Source of the DNA: Rubritalea profundi
Lineage (GTDB): Bacteria > Verrucomicrobiota > Verrucomicrobiia > Verrucomicrobiales > Akkermansiaceae
Assembly (NCBI RefSeq): GCF_002954445.1
Contig: NZ_MQWA01000001.1
Span: 3,135,196-3,199,195 of the forward strand
Direction: 5' to 3'
DNA: 64,000 nucleotides
The position numbers and the translations under genes were made by a program. Every line of letters begins with the position of its first letter. Position 1 is the first letter of the stretch. The notes under the pieces were generated by a model. It was not told the origin of the DNA, ran no database searches, and saw only the letters and a list, made by a program, of their open reading frames with translations. Of this stretch, positions 25,655-36,086 are shown in pieces.

Positions 25655-27055
25655 CTAGCCGAGGAACTGTGGGATATTGCCGGATTGATTGATGCCGTAT
25701 TGGGTCAGGCCTGTGTCGAAGTCGCCGTAGTGGGGGACCGAGTTGCCGTAGGCGTTGAGGACGGAGGTGTACCAGTTTCCTAGTGTTTTGTGGCCTTCGT
25801 CTCCGTATTTAGGGAGGCGGATGTATTTCCCGGAGATGTCGAGTTTGCAGTTGTTGCCGGCCATGACGATGAAGGGCCATTCGGTGCCGTGACTGTGGTG
25901 GGTTTCGCCGTTATCCGGGAAGTAGAAAATCATGGTGTTGTCGAACATGGTGCCACCGTCTTCTGGGACGGCCTTGAGGCGTTTGACGACGGTGTCGACC
26001 AAGCCCATGTGCTGACGGCGGACTTTTTCCCGCACCTCCAAGGCCTTGAAGTCTCCGACGGGTTTACCGTGGCCTACGTCGTGCAGGTTGACGATTTCCT
26101 TTTCGATATCGTCAAGTCCGTTATAAAGAGTGCCTAGTTCATCCACGGTGAAGGTAACCACATTGGTCATGCCGGAAATAAGTGTGGAGAGTAGAATCTC
26201 AGTGTGGCCTAACTGTCGGTCAACGGTCGAGAGTTCGTCGGCAAAGTATTTTTCATCCAGCTTAGGGACGTGCTTGCGGATGACATCGGCCATGCCATCG
26301 ATTTTTGTGTTCCGTTTGCGGATTGATTCGATGGATTCCGCGTAGTTTTGAATTTTCGATTGTTCCAGTCCGGCGAGGTGGCTGGCGATGTCTCCTTCAC
26401 TTTTGGCGGCGAACTCGAGGACTTTGCGTTCGAGTTCGTATTTGATGCGGTCGTCCTTGCTGTTGGCAACTGATTTGAAGAGTTCTTGCATGGCGACTTT
26501 TGGGGAGCCGAATGCGTAGTTGGGTTGTTGTGGACCGCGGGCTGAGAAGCCTTTTTCGATGCCGTTGATGTTGCCGCGCGAATTACCACCGCCGATAGGG
26601 AAACAGGCGAGTTCGATGTGTTCGAGTGGTGAAGGGAAGAGTTTTGCCAGTTCGAAATCAACGGTCGCCCACTTGATCGAGCTGAGTCGTTCGTTGGCTT
26701 TATAGACGCCGAGCGACGATTGCCAGGTGTGGTGGCCAGTGGTGCACATTTTTCCGGAGAGTCCCTGGAGGATGGTCATGTTCTCCTTGTGTTCGTTGAG
26801 GGAACTCATCCACTCTGGAAGGTCGTGTTTCCCTAGATCGGCTTCGAATGCTTCCTTCCTCTTTTCCATTTCCATCTCCTTCTTGCTGAACGTGGATGGG
26901 ATCAGTACATTTGGAAGCAGGCCGTTACCCTTGTGAATGAAGATGAAACGCTTTGGAGCTTTGCCGGTGGGGGCGCTGGCAAAGAGGTTCGGCCCAAGCG
27001 CTAGGGCGCTGGTGCTGAGCATGGCGTTTTTGATAAAATCTCTTCGTGTTTTCAT
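25655..27055 (-). CDS. DUF1552 protein with Tat-type signal
   Basis: This 466-residue protein starts MKTRRDFIKNAMLSTSALAL, a twin-arginine-type export signal, and then matches the DUF1552 family: PKRFIFIHKGNGLLPNVLIP, SLNEHKENMTILQGLSGKM, HHTWQSSLGVY and FPDNGETHHSHGTEWPFIVM. The family is widespread in Planctomycetes and Verrucomicrobiota and almost always follows a DUF1592-type cytochrome gene. Here the partner is 35 bases upstream. The pair is suspected to be an exported redox or hydrolytic unit, but no activity is proven. The C-terminal region resembles the alkaline-phosphatase-like fold of DUF1501 proteins. Confidence 0.9.
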   Translation of the reverse strand: MKTRRDFIKNAMLSTSALALGPNLFASAPTGKAPKRFIFIHKGNGLLPNVLIPSTFSKKEMEMEKRKEAFEADLGKHDLPEWMSSLNEHKENMTILQGLSGKMCTTGHHTWQSSLGVYKANERLSSIKWATVDFELAKLFPSPLEHIELACFPIGGGNSRGNINGIEKGFSARGPQQPNYAFGSPKVAMQELFKSVANSKDDRIKYELERKVLEFAAKSEGDIASHLAGLEQSKIQNYAESIESIRKRNTKIDGMADVIRKHVPKLDEKYFADELSTVDRQLGHTEILLSTLISGMTNVVTFTVDELGTLYNGLDDIEKEIVNLHDVGHGKPVGDFKALEVREKVRRQHMGLVDTVVKRLKAVPEDGGTMFDNTMIFYFPDNGETHHSHGTEWPFIVMAGNNCKLDISGKYIRLPKYGDEGHKTLGNWYTSVLNAYGNSVPHYGDFDTGLTQYGINQSGNIPQFLG

Positions 27056-27090
27056 AGTATTTGCTCTTCGGTTAGGAAGGGAAAGTGGGG

Positions 27091-29865
27091 TTATTTTCGG
27101 TAGATAAAGGAATCTGAGGTAAGCAGGGAAATAATGACAGCCTGAAAGCTCCCCTCGGAGCTGACGTAGGCGTCATCGGCATCGATCAGCGTCTTGGAGT
27201 CGGCTAGGGTTTCGTTGCGGCCCATGAAGTAGCGGAATGCGTGGCGGATGATTGATTGGCGGACGCGCTCAGATTTTGCCAAACGCTCGATCATGTCGAA
27301 CACGTCTTTGACATCGCCATCGAGTTTGGGGTTGCCGGTGCCTTTGAGGTGGCCACGCGGATTGACTGGTCTGGTTTTGTAGGTATTTGCGTTATTTTTA
27401 CCATTTCCTTTGGTGAGCAAGTTATCTGGGTGCTCGAGTTCTTCTTCGGTACGGAAGCGGCCGAAGTCATCAAATGCCTCGAATGGTAAGCCCAGTGGGT
27501 TCATGTGCTCGTGGCATTTCCAGCATTCCTTTTTGGTGGTGACCGAATCGAGTCGTTCGCGCAGGGTTTTGTGGTGGTCCTCGGGGATTTGGGCGTCGAC
27601 GGTGATTGGCACATCTGGGACGCGACCGGCCAAGAGTTTCTCGCGGACCCATTTGCCACGGTGGACTGGATCCGTGGCAGAGTTTTGTGAGTTGGCCACC
27701 AGCCAAGCGGGGTGTGTCAGGATGCCTTTGCGGTTGGGCATTTTAAAGGGCTGCACGACGGGGTAATCCCATGTTTCTTTGTCACTGTATCCGCCACGGG
27801 TGCCGGCTGCGGGGGGGAGGTTGTAGATCTCGGCATAGCGGAAGTTAAATCCGTGGGCCCAATGGAGGGCGGTGAAGGGGGTGTTGCCTTTGCCAAAGGT
27901 GTTTTCGAAATATTCCATGTACCTGCCCAAGGTGGCGTCGTGGCGTTTGGCACCTTTGTTTTTTTTAGCGGGCTTTACCCTTAGGTGTTTCCAAACGAGT
28001 TCCTCATGTTTTTTGGCAACTTCATAGGGTTGCTCACGCCAGTTGGTGTCTTTCAGAGTCTCATAGACCTCGCGCCATCCATCGACGAGTTTTGTGCCAG
28101 CTTCATTGTTGTGTGGGTGATAGACAAAATTTTTCTCAGTCGTTAGGAGCTGTTCGAAGACGTTTTTGTCTTCTTTGAGGATGTAGTCGACGATTCTGTC
28201 CGCCTCATTGGTGACCCGACCAGCGGTTCCCGAGCTCCCCCTGCCGGTGTTACTGTAAAACCCACCACTGCGTGGAGTGTCTTTAAATACTTTGACGCTG
28301 TTAGCGTAGCCGAAGAATTCACGGAAGAACCGGTTGAGCTTAGGGTGGCTGACCTTGTGAGATCTGAGGTTTTTGCCGCTGAGGGTCGGTGCGCCTTCGG
28401 CAAAGAATGCTTGTTTGTCGTTGAGTAGGCGTGTGACTTCTCGTTGGAAATCAGCCTTGGTGGTGAGCTTTCCTTCTTGCGCTGCTTTTACCAATGTTTC
28501 ATCGGGGCCGCGGTCGGAAACTGCGTAGGCAATGGCGTAACTCGCTTCACGAGGGGAGAGTTTTTTTCTTCCGTGATTATCTACTGATCCAGCACCAAAT
28601 TCGTAACGGTAGAGGAACTCGGATTCCAAAAGAACGCTGATGAGCATCTGACGTAGTCCTTCGGTATTGCCACCGATTTCGATGGTTGATTCTAGCAATG
28701 GCAGGTACCGCTTGAGTTCGCTGTCGCTGGCCTGGCGCTGCAGAACGCAGTCAAACTGGGCGTGGATGGCGGCGATCATTTCCTTACCCGTCGGTTTTGA
28801 TTTTTTCAAAATGATGTCCTCAAAGGCAGCGGGGGTTTTTCCAGGCAGCCATTTGTCGCTGCGGTTTTCGAAGTCGCCAGCTTTGATTTCGCCATTCTTG
28901 ACTCGGCCGGCCCTGATTTGTTTTTTAGAGATCCACTCGGCATTGGTCAGCATCATCAGTAGGTGACCACCATCCAGCGCGGAGTGATCGTAATAGCGAA
29001 CTCCGGCGTGGTCAGGTAAAATGAAGGGATTGGTGACGCCGTAAAAGCTGCGCGGACGCCCCTTTGCTGGAAGTTTAAAAACATCGGCGACCCGTTGATG
29101 GAAAATCTGCGGGCTGACAAGCCACCGTCGCGATGGGGTGTACGGGCTGTCTTTGATTTTACCGCTGAAGAGCTTGTCGTGATCGACGTAGTTGCCGTAG
29201 TCAGGGTAGCGCATTTTGTCCTCGAGGTTCGAGGCGTCAAATTTATCAAGCTCGCTGGTGATCCATTCGACCATTTGCTTGCGTTCGGGATCGGTCGGTT
29301 GGGATTTTTTCTTTCTTGGTGGCATTTCAGCGAAAAAGAGCTGTTCCTGCATTTTGTTAAGAAGCTCCAGTCTGGAGCGATGGGACAATGTACCAAGTTG
29401 GTCGAGTCGGATGTCGCCTTTCTGCTTGTCTTCGTCGTGGCAGGAGTAGCAGTATACATCGAGCAGAATGTCCATCTTTGGGTGGACTTCGAAAGGGGTT
29501 TTGGGGTCGGGATTGCTGCTGGCTTTCGTTTCACTGCTGGTGGCTGATGCTTGCTCGACCCATTGTTGGTCGGCTTTGCTGAGTGAATTGAGTGAGAAGG
29601 GGAGAACTCTACCATTTTTTAGTTCAAGGCTGACTTTGCCATTTTGCATCCCCCTGTAGTTGGCGGAGACCTTCCGGCCTTTGACATCAGTCCACTCCCT
29701 GAACTCCGCAGTTGCGAAGCTCTGGAGCACGATAAATGAAACGATGACCACCGCAGGCAGCGACATCATTCTGCTCACAACGCTGCTGCGAAGAGTCTGG
29801 AAACGCGGTGACACGGGGGCGATGTCGGGTGTTGCTGTCTCTGTTTCGTTGTGCACGGAAGTCAT
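27091..29865 (-). CDS. DUF1587/1592/1588/1585-type planctomycete cytochrome with SHD1 domain
   Basis: The frame encodes 924 residues. ATG at codon 33 or 34 (MMSLPAVVIVSFIVLQSFA) is a better start because it gives a signal peptide. An SHD1 domain (REWTDVKGRKVSANYRGMQN) follows. PSCyt1 then has CYSCHDEDKQKGDIRLDQ and MPPRKKKSQPTDPERKQMV. Next come the DUF1587, DUF1595, DUF1592 and DUF1588 segments, with AHWAHGFNFRY and TTKKECWKCHEHMNPLGLPF (second heme site CWKCH), and a DUF1585 tail. It should be periplasmic with two hemes. It is paired with DUF1552, 35 bases downstream. Function is unknown; proposed roles are in polysaccharide oxidation. Confidence 0.9.
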   Translation of the reverse strand: MTSVHNETETATPDIAPVSPRFQTLRSSVVSRMMSLPAVVIVSFIVLQSFATAEFREWTDVKGRKVSANYRGMQNGKVSLELKNGRVLPFSLNSLSKADQQWVEQASATSSETKASSNPDPKTPFEVHPKMDILLDVYCYSCHDEDKQKGDIRLDQLGTLSHRSRLELLNKMQEQLFFAEMPPRKKKSQPTDPERKQMVEWITSELDKFDASNLEDKMRYPDYGNYVDHDKLFSGKIKDSPYTPSRRWLVSPQIFHQRVADVFKLPAKGRPRSFYGVTNPFILPDHAGVRYYDHSALDGGHLLMMLTNAEWISKKQIRAGRVKNGEIKAGDFENRSDKWLPGKTPAAFEDIILKKSKPTGKEMIAAIHAQFDCVLQRQASDSELKRYLPLLESTIEIGGNTEGLRQMLISVLLESEFLYRYEFGAGSVDNHGRKKLSPREASYAIAYAVSDRGPDETLVKAAQEGKLTTKADFQREVTRLLNDKQAFFAEGAPTLSGKNLRSHKVSHPKLNRFFREFFGYANSVKVFKDTPRSGGFYSNTGRGSSGTAGRVTNEADRIVDYILKEDKNVFEQLLTTEKNFVYHPHNNEAGTKLVDGWREVYETLKDTNWREQPYEVAKKHEELVWKHLRVKPAKKNKGAKRHDATLGRYMEYFENTFGKGNTPFTALHWAHGFNFRYAEIYNLPPAAGTRGGYSDKETWDYPVVQPFKMPNRKGILTHPAWLVANSQNSATDPVHRGKWVREKLLAGRVPDVPITVDAQIPEDHHKTLRERLDSVTTKKECWKCHEHMNPLGLPFEAFDDFGRFRTEEELEHPDNLLTKGNGKNNANTYKTRPVNPRGHLKGTGNPKLDGDVKDVFDMIERLAKSERVRQSIIRHAFRYFMGRNETLADSKTLIDADDAYVSSEGSFQAVIISLLTSDSFIYRK

Positions 29866-30004
29866 TGGCTAGTTCTAAAAAAACACACACACATCCATGA
29901 CAGGAATGAAATGGGGGTGCGTGTAATTGACTGAATACTGTGACAGGCTGGGAGATCTTTCAATATTATATGCTCCAATAGCCTACCAGAGGCTGTGAGA
30001 GTCG

Positions 30005-32670
30005 TTAGTCAGTGGCGGTCCACTCTTTGACGAACTCGGTCCATGCCTTTTGGGTGGCCTCGGTGTTTTCTTTGAGAGATTCTATACGGGCACGGTGGAA
30101 GGCGCTACCAGCTAGTGGCATGCGGCGATTGTCTGTGCTGCGGTTTACTAGTAAGGGGTCGTCAGATGGCGGGCAAATAGTTTGAATTTTGTCCACGAGG
30201 TTAGCGAAGGGAGCGCCTACTAGCCATGGTGGTTGATCAGATGAGCCTTTACGGTAAGATCGTGGGGCCTGGTACTCGATCACGGGTCGGTCATCGGTGT
30301 TTAGCGGGTAGTCCTCGAAGAGTTCCCGGGCTGCGGTGAGGTTTCCACCGTAGAAAAAGAGGATGGTCTGTGGGTCGAGTGGGAGGTTCAAACGCATCAG
30401 GTCGCTCGGGTCTTTGCCAGATATAGCGTAGAGTTTGTCGGCCCAGCTGTCGATGTCACTGGCGGGCAGGGTTTGTCCTTTTTGGTGACCAATGAGTGCG
30501 ACGATCTCATCGCCCGGTTGGAAGTTGTGGCGCCACATCGACACCTGATCGAAGACCTCGATCATGGTGCGGGCGATGATGGAGAACTCGTTTTCAGTAA
30601 GTTGATAGAGCGGTAACCACTGAACGAAGACGCCGTCTGGTGTGAGCCGTTTTTTCGAGCTCTCGAAGTGTTCCTTAGTATAGAGGCTGCCTGCGCCGGA
30701 GCGGAAGGGGACGAAGAGGTCGGCATTGACGATGTCGAATTTTTCGTTAGTGGCCATCAGGTAGTGACGGCCGTCCTCGACCAATACGGTGGCCCGTGGG
30801 TCATTGAAGAGTCCGCCAGTGCAGTCGAAGCCGTGGAAGTCGGTCATGTATTTTTTCGAGGCGGTGATCACCTCCGGCACGAGCTCGCAGGCGACGACTT
30901 TTTTGACGTTTTTGTGGCTCGGGTCGAGGGCGCCTCCAGCGGATATTCCGGTACCGACGCCCAGGAAGAAGAGGCTCTCGGTCTCAGGGTAAATCATCAG
31001 CGGTAGATCGGCCTGGAGTTTTTCTTGCATGTAGGCGCCGGTGGAGCCGAGGCTGTAGTGCGAGTTAATCTTGATGGAGGTGCCGACTTGGCTCTCGGTG
31101 ACAGCCACTGTGCAGTCGCTGGCTTCCCAGATTTCGATTACTTTTTCCTCACGTGCTAAGGGGTCGGTGCTAATAATGGGAAGGCTCGCTGGGTCTAGCG
31201 CGAACATATTTACTAACAGGACGACAAGGCAGACAGCCTTGGTAACCAAGCTGCGGAGGTTCCAGCCGAGCGGCAGGCAAAGTGCGGCCACGAGGTAAAG
31301 TAGGGTTATTATCTGCATGCTACGCCAAATGCCTAGCCCGTCGAGCAGCAGGAAGCCGCAAAGTAGAGCTCCTAGGATGGCACCGATGGTATTGATAGTG
31401 GCGAGGCGTCCAAGCGACTGGCCCGGTGATTTCATGTGAGCTTCCTCGGTCTTCATCAAGTAAGGGAAGATTGTGCCAAGAATGAGCGCGGAGGGAGCGA
31501 TGGTCAGTGCCGCCGTTCGGAAAATGAGCAGGATATAGCTCGACCAACTCCCAGTGGAGGTGACGATTTGCATCTCGTCGGTGAGATACATGAAGACATG
31601 AGGTGTGGCAATGAGTGCTCCTGCTCCAGCCAGAACTAACAAAGTGAGAACAACCAGCGGTGATGCCTTCAAACGGGCGAGGCCTGAACTGACCAGCGCG
31701 CCCAGCGCGAGGCAGACCAGCACGATCACGAGAATGGTTGCGAAAGTGTAGACTGAGTTTTCTAACACCTGAGAGAACATTCGGGTCCACAACACCTCGA
31801 GCGCGAGCACGCCGAATCCAGAAAGGAAGCACAGGGCCATAATAGCTTTGCGTCCGGCGGTCGGTGGTGAATCGGAGGTGATAGAGGATGGCTCGTTCTG
31901 TGGGCGTTTTTCTTGGCGACTTTTTTCTAGCCTTTCCTGCGCCCGTCGTTCCTGACGCGTCGTCGGTAGAGGGGGAGCCTCGGCGATCTCAGTTTTGGGT
32001 TCGGGTGAGGCGTTGGATTGAATGGTTTTTGGGAGAGGGCGGAGCGACAACTTGAAGGCGGCGAGGGCGACTGCAAGTGATAGCACAATTGCCAGTACGC
32101 AGGTGGCGTTGAATCCGAGCCAGAGGGGTAAATAGAATCCGGCGAGGGCGGCACCGAGGGCGGCGCCGAGGGTGTTGATGCCGTACATCATGGCGGAGAT
32201 TCTGCCGAATGCTTCCCGGTCCCGAATCATGAACTGTCCCATCACCGGATGGTGCCACCCATGCAAAAGGCGGGCGGGAAAACGAGTAGTAGCGAGAGAG
32301 CGAACTTGATGAGCAAGAGCCATCCGTTGGATCCGACACTCTGGAAGATGGCTGGATACACCATTTGGTAGACACCCAGAATAGCAAAGTAAAGCAGGGC
32401 GGTGACAGCGATGCCGCATTCCAGCCACGCGTAAGTCCGCATTGGGTTCTTGCTGGTGGAGACACGCCGACCGAGATACCAGCTACCTGCAGCCAGTCCG
32501 GCAAAAAATGAGGCTAGGGTGGCGCTTGCGGCGTGGGACGTATTGCCGAACAACAGACCGAGCTGTTTCATCCACAGTACCTGATAGATCAAGGCTGCGA
32601 ATCCGGAGAGAAAAACGAGAGCCAGAGCGAGTTTGGTTCCGTTGTTAGTTTTTTCTAACTGATTATCCAT
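30005..32670 (-). pseudogene. Frameshifted MFS-like membrane/spermidine-synthase-type fusion protein
   Basis: Two overlapping frames (32242-32670 and 30005 to about 32258) make one protein. The first ends LLLVFPPAFCMGGTIR and the second resumes PVMGQFMIRDREAFGRISAM, as in intact relatives reading GGT-x-PVMGQF. Loss of one C in the CCC run near 32247 explains it. The rest has about twelve membrane helices with a long charged loop (RQERRAQERLEKSRQEKRPQ). A spermidine-synthase-like Rossmann domain with LGVGTGISAGGAL, ACELVPEVITASKKYM and VLVEDGRHYL occupies the last 350 residues. Such proteins may transfer aminopropyl or methyl groups; substrate unknown. A sequencing error would restore a full gene of about 888 codons. 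Confidence 0.8.
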
Positions 32671-32697
32671 GTGTTAAAGTGGTGAAGATAAAATGAA

Positions 32698-33237
32698 TTA
32701 TTTTACAGATTCAGGCAGTTTCATCTCCTCAAACCAAAAGCTTTGGCGGTTCGCTTTCTTACCTCCCGCATAATTGAGGAAGCCGGAGACGGCGAGCACG
32801 CACTTGCCGTTGATGCTTTGGATGCTTTGGATGATTTGAATGATTTGAATGATTTGGCTCTTTTTGAGCTGGCCTGTCGCGGCAGCGGGTGAGCCGGGTT
32901 CGACGGCGCTGATGCGCCTGGTGAAAGCCGGCTGGATCAACTCCAGACTGAGGCCGATGGGGCCAATGCGGCTGATTTTGTAACGGGCTGCCGCCGGGTC
33001 GGGCCATGTGTGGAACTGCGGCGCCTCGGTGTAGTAGCTAGACTTCTTGAGGTAGTCTGCCGCTATTAGGCTGGGCGTAGCGGCGGCGGTGAATGCTGCA
33101 GCTAGCGAGCAATTTCGAAAAAACTGAGTGCCAGATTTTATGGCACCGCTCAGCAATCTCCCAGTTCTCTGCGACATGACGCGGAGAAAGTCCGCTGATG
33201 GACTTTGAGATTTTTTTGATTGATGTGCGGTGGTCAT
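32698..33237 (-). CDS. Miniaturised PDZ protein, internally deleted relative of the large PDZ/HEAT protein
   Basis: The 179-residue frame has the export region, the conserved N-terminal block PQFHTWPDPAAARYKISRIG and half of a PDZ domain (VEPGSPAAATGQLKKS) as in the 1067-residue protein at 40508. After INGK it jumps straight to the last 30 residues of that protein (VLAVSGFLNYAGG, NRQSFWFEEMKLPE). About 930 residues are missing, but the frame is kept. A 9-bp repeat has expanded in the PDZ loop. It is probably a deletion derivative; whether it is translated and useful is unknown. It follows the broken paralogue at 33286 by 48 bases. Confidence 0.65.
   Translation of the reverse strand: MTTAHQSKKSQSPSADFLRVMSQRTGRLLSGAIKSGTQFFRNCSLAAAFTAAATPSLIAADYLKKSSYYTEAPQFHTWPDPAAARYKISRIGPIGLSLELIQPAFTRRISAVEPGSPAAATGQLKKSQIIQIIQIIQSIQSINGKCVLAVSGFLNYAGGKKANRQSFWFEEMKLPESVK
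32811..32855 (-). repeat. 9-bp tandem repeat encoding QIIQIIQIIQSIQSI
   Basis: Five 9-base units (TTGGATGCT, TTGAATGAT and variants on the plus strand) encode a run of QII/QSI triplets where the intact paralogue reads GQIIETINGK. The repeat expands the strand before the PDZ carboxylate loop and would probably disturb folding. Confidence 0.8.
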
Positions 33238-33285
33238 AATTCTTGTGCTTGATGTGTTCTTAGAACTGATCGTTGTTTTGGCCGA

Positions 33286-35045
33286 CTACTTCTCGACTGG
33301 AGGAAGTTTCATTTCCTCAATCCAGAAACTTTGGCGGTTGGCTTTGCTGCCACCGGCGAAGTTCATATATCCAGTGCATGAAAGGATGATTTTGCCATCG
33401 GCGAATTCGGTGCGGAAATCGTCTTCAATGATTCTCCCCCATGGCTTTCCACCCTGACGCTTGCCAACACCAGTCATGGAGGGATCGGTCTTGCGTCTGT
33501 TTGCCATGTACTTTCCATCGATCCAGACGTTTGATCCGTCACCGGCTTTGACGTGGCTGCGGCCGCCTACCAAGATTCGATAAGCATGGCCGTCCTTCAG
33601 CGGTGGGAGCTTGAGCTCGGCGCGCATCATCAGGACTTCCTTTTCCCAGAGAGTCTTAAGCGGTGAGGCACAATCGCAGTAGCTGTGGCTGCAGCGGCCT
33701 TTGAATTCGAGTTTTCCAGCGGTAGATCCGAAAGGTGCGTGGCCAGTTTTCCAGCCAGCCTTTTTCGGGTTAAAGTCGGCGGTGAACCAGTTCTCCATGC
33801 CCTTTGGCCAATCGACTTTGCGGTAGCTCCATCCATTCTCCCAGAGCTTGCCGTCATTCGGGTCAAAGCTGTGGTAAGACCACTTGATCTCGGTCCTTTT
33901 CGGGCCGTACAGTTTCCAGTCGTAATCATCGACACCAGCTCGGCTGTAGAGATCTACGAGGCCATCCACCGTGCGGTTCGGCGAGTGCTTAGAGATCTCG
34001 GCAGTGAGTTTAGCTTTATTTGCCTTGGTGTATTCAGGGATCAATTGGTTCTTGATGAGTGGCACGAATGCTTTTTTCACTTCTGGGCCAAACTTATTAG
34101 AGTCCGCCTTCATGAAGATGTCTAAGTGGGGCAGGGTGTCTTCGGGGAAGCGCTTCTGACCGACCTCGAACAGCTTATCAAAGCCACCTGGGGTGTTCGA
34201 TAGGTTAGTGGCGATGCCGTCGAGGAGGTATGTTACTCCGTCCGAGAGATCTTGACCACCGGGTGCGGCTAGCTTGTTTGGGAAATTCACGTAGGCATCT
34301 CCCATCACCTTGACGGCGAATTGTTGTACTTCTGGATCGGCTGATTGGAGTTATTTAACAATTCCTCCGACGGGTGAAGCGCCACAGCGCGCTCATTGCT
34401 TGAGATCATTTTGCCAATGATCGGCAGGATCTGTTTGTAGAATCGCTTGTCTGTGGAGACTGGGGTGAGTGCGACCATGGAGGCCTTGCGCAACCACCAG
34501 TCATCATTTTTGAGCCAAAGTGATAGCTTCTTGAGGTGAGGCGCGATCAATTCTGGTCTAGCGCGACCAAAAGCATTGAGAGCACCTTCGATGACCCACC
34601 ATGATTCTTCTGGGTCGTTGATCATTTTTGCGATGATTGCGAACATTTCATCGGTGATTTTGTCGTTGGGTATGCCTTTTCCTTTGAACATGCCGGTGAG
34701 ACAGGTGACTCCAGAGTGACGGCCGCGTGGGTCCTGGGACTTCAGCAGTGGCATGATGAGATGGTAGCGTTGCTGATTGTTGATCGAGCGCGCTGCTGCG
34801 GAACGAATTCCTGGCTCGACGGCGCTGATGCGCATGGTGAAGGCGGGTTGGATAAGCTCTAGGCTGAGACCGATGGGCCCAATGCGGCTGATCTGGAAGC
34901 GCGAGGCCTTAGCATCTGGCCACTGATGGAACTGAGGATCCCCTTTATAATAGCTGTCTGCCATCAGACTGGTAGTCGCAAGGGCAGCCATCGCGGCACC
35001 TAATAAATACCGACAGGCTACTGTCATTGTTAATTTTCGTTTCAT
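33286..35045 (-). pseudogene. Broken PDZ/HEAT-repeat paralogue (internal deletion plus frameshift)
   Basis: Two frames, 34305-35045 and 33286-34308, cover one former gene. The first has the signal peptide, PQFHQWPDAKASRFQISRIG and VEPG, then joins to ARSINNQQRYHLIMPLLKSQ. About 470 residues present in the intact protein at 40508 are therefore deleted. Near 34345 the frame slips: the alternative frame reads ADPEVQQFAVKVMGDAYVNF, matching ADPEVRKFAMATLGESYVNF in the intact protein. The second frame then continues to the conserved end SFWIEEMKLPPVEK. The C-terminal 340 residues could still be translated from ATG 34306-34308. Most likely a decaying gene. Confidence 0.8.
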
Positions 35046-35119
35046 ATTAAATGTTTCTCGGGTTGTGTGATATGTGTTGAGGAATGTGGAATTTTAGCGG
35101 CACCCTGCTGAATGCAGTT

Positions 35120-35908
35120 CTATTTTGTGGTATCTGCTTTCTTGGCTGGTGCAGCTTTCCGTGAAAATACCAATTTCACCTTGGTGCCCACTTGCGGGAC
35201 ATTCTCCTCGAAGATTTCTATTCCAACATGTTCGCCATCGCGGGGGTTGCCGCTTGGCAGACCATACTGAATGACGGTGCTGGGGTCGGGCCAGATTCCC
35301 ACTAGGATGCCGCTACGGTTGGCGGCATAAAATTGCTCGCCACTTTCCTTGTTCAAATGGAGAAACGAGCCAGCGAAAATCCAGGCATCCTTAATTTGCG
35401 GTTCACTGTCCTGCTTTTGCGTGGCCACTGTGCTCGTCTGGCGACCTTGGAGCATGGATGTGAGGTTGACTCGCTTTAGGACTCCTTCATGTTTCCATTC
35501 CACCTCGATTTTGACCCGTGATGCTTCCTGCTGCATCGCCTTATCCCACCAGATCTCGGTCATTCCGCGGAGCTGTGGCGTGGGCTTTAGCCCTGAAAGT
35601 AGGAGTGCTGCGTGCACTAGTTCGGGTTTGGCTGAGGTCGTGAAAATAGCCTCGTGTTCAAAGGTGTTGGGCATACAGACAACGTATTCCAGAATTCCCG
35701 ACTGTAGGCAGACCTCTCCTGCTATGCTGACCTCGCGTGTGGCCCGATCAATGGTAACGCCGGGCATCTTGATCTCCGTTGGGGTGACCTCAAACGGTGG
35801 CTTTTTAGCATTCTCAGGAGCAGGTGACGCGGGTTCACCGGATGCGACCATGATGGCCGCAGCCCAGAGACTTAGCCCAAGCAAGTTTTGTTTCAGTTGA
35901 TGACGCAT
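35120..35908 (-). CDS. Exported YdjY-domain protein
   Basis: This 262-residue protein has a signal peptide (LLGLSLWAAAIMVASGEPAS), a YdjY-like domain at about 40-215 (VTPTEIKMPGVTIDRATREV, GILEYVVCMPNTFEHEAIFT, ELVHAALLLSGLKP) and a C-terminal basic tail ending KKADTTK. YdjY domains are frequent in PVC bacteria; their function is unknown. It precedes the broken PDZ/HEAT paralogue by 74 bases on the same strand. The 178 bases upstream hold no gene. Confidence 0.8.
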   Translation of the reverse strand: MRHQLKQNLLGLSLWAAAIMVASGEPASPAPENAKKPPFEVTPTEIKMPGVTIDRATREVSIAGEVCLQSGILEYVVCMPNTFEHEAIFTTSAKPELVHAALLLSGLKPTPQLRGMTEIWWDKAMQQEASRVKIEVEWKHEGVLKRVNLTSMLQGRQTSTVATQKQDSEPQIKDAWIFAGSFLHLNKESGEQFYAANRSGILVGIWPDPSTVIQYGLPSGNPRDGEHVGIEIFEENVPQVGTKVKLVFSRKAAPAKKADTTK

Positions 35909-36086
35909 AAGAATTCTTGGCGGAAAGTATCCGATGGATTCGCGGACTGCCAGCTCAGTTTTTTTCTCCTAGGAAAGAGGAGTCCCTGAGTCCCTATTTT
36001 TGGGTTGAGGATTTCTTTGGATATTCTTGTCGTACACTGCTAGGACTCTACCTCCGTCCATAGAGATGATCGACACATCGCACTTA

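Noticed and set aside
30005..32428. Independent gene starting in the frame upstream of the membrane domain
   Set aside because: The first 60 residues of this frame are an out-of-frame reading of the neighbouring membrane segment; homology begins only at PVMGQF.
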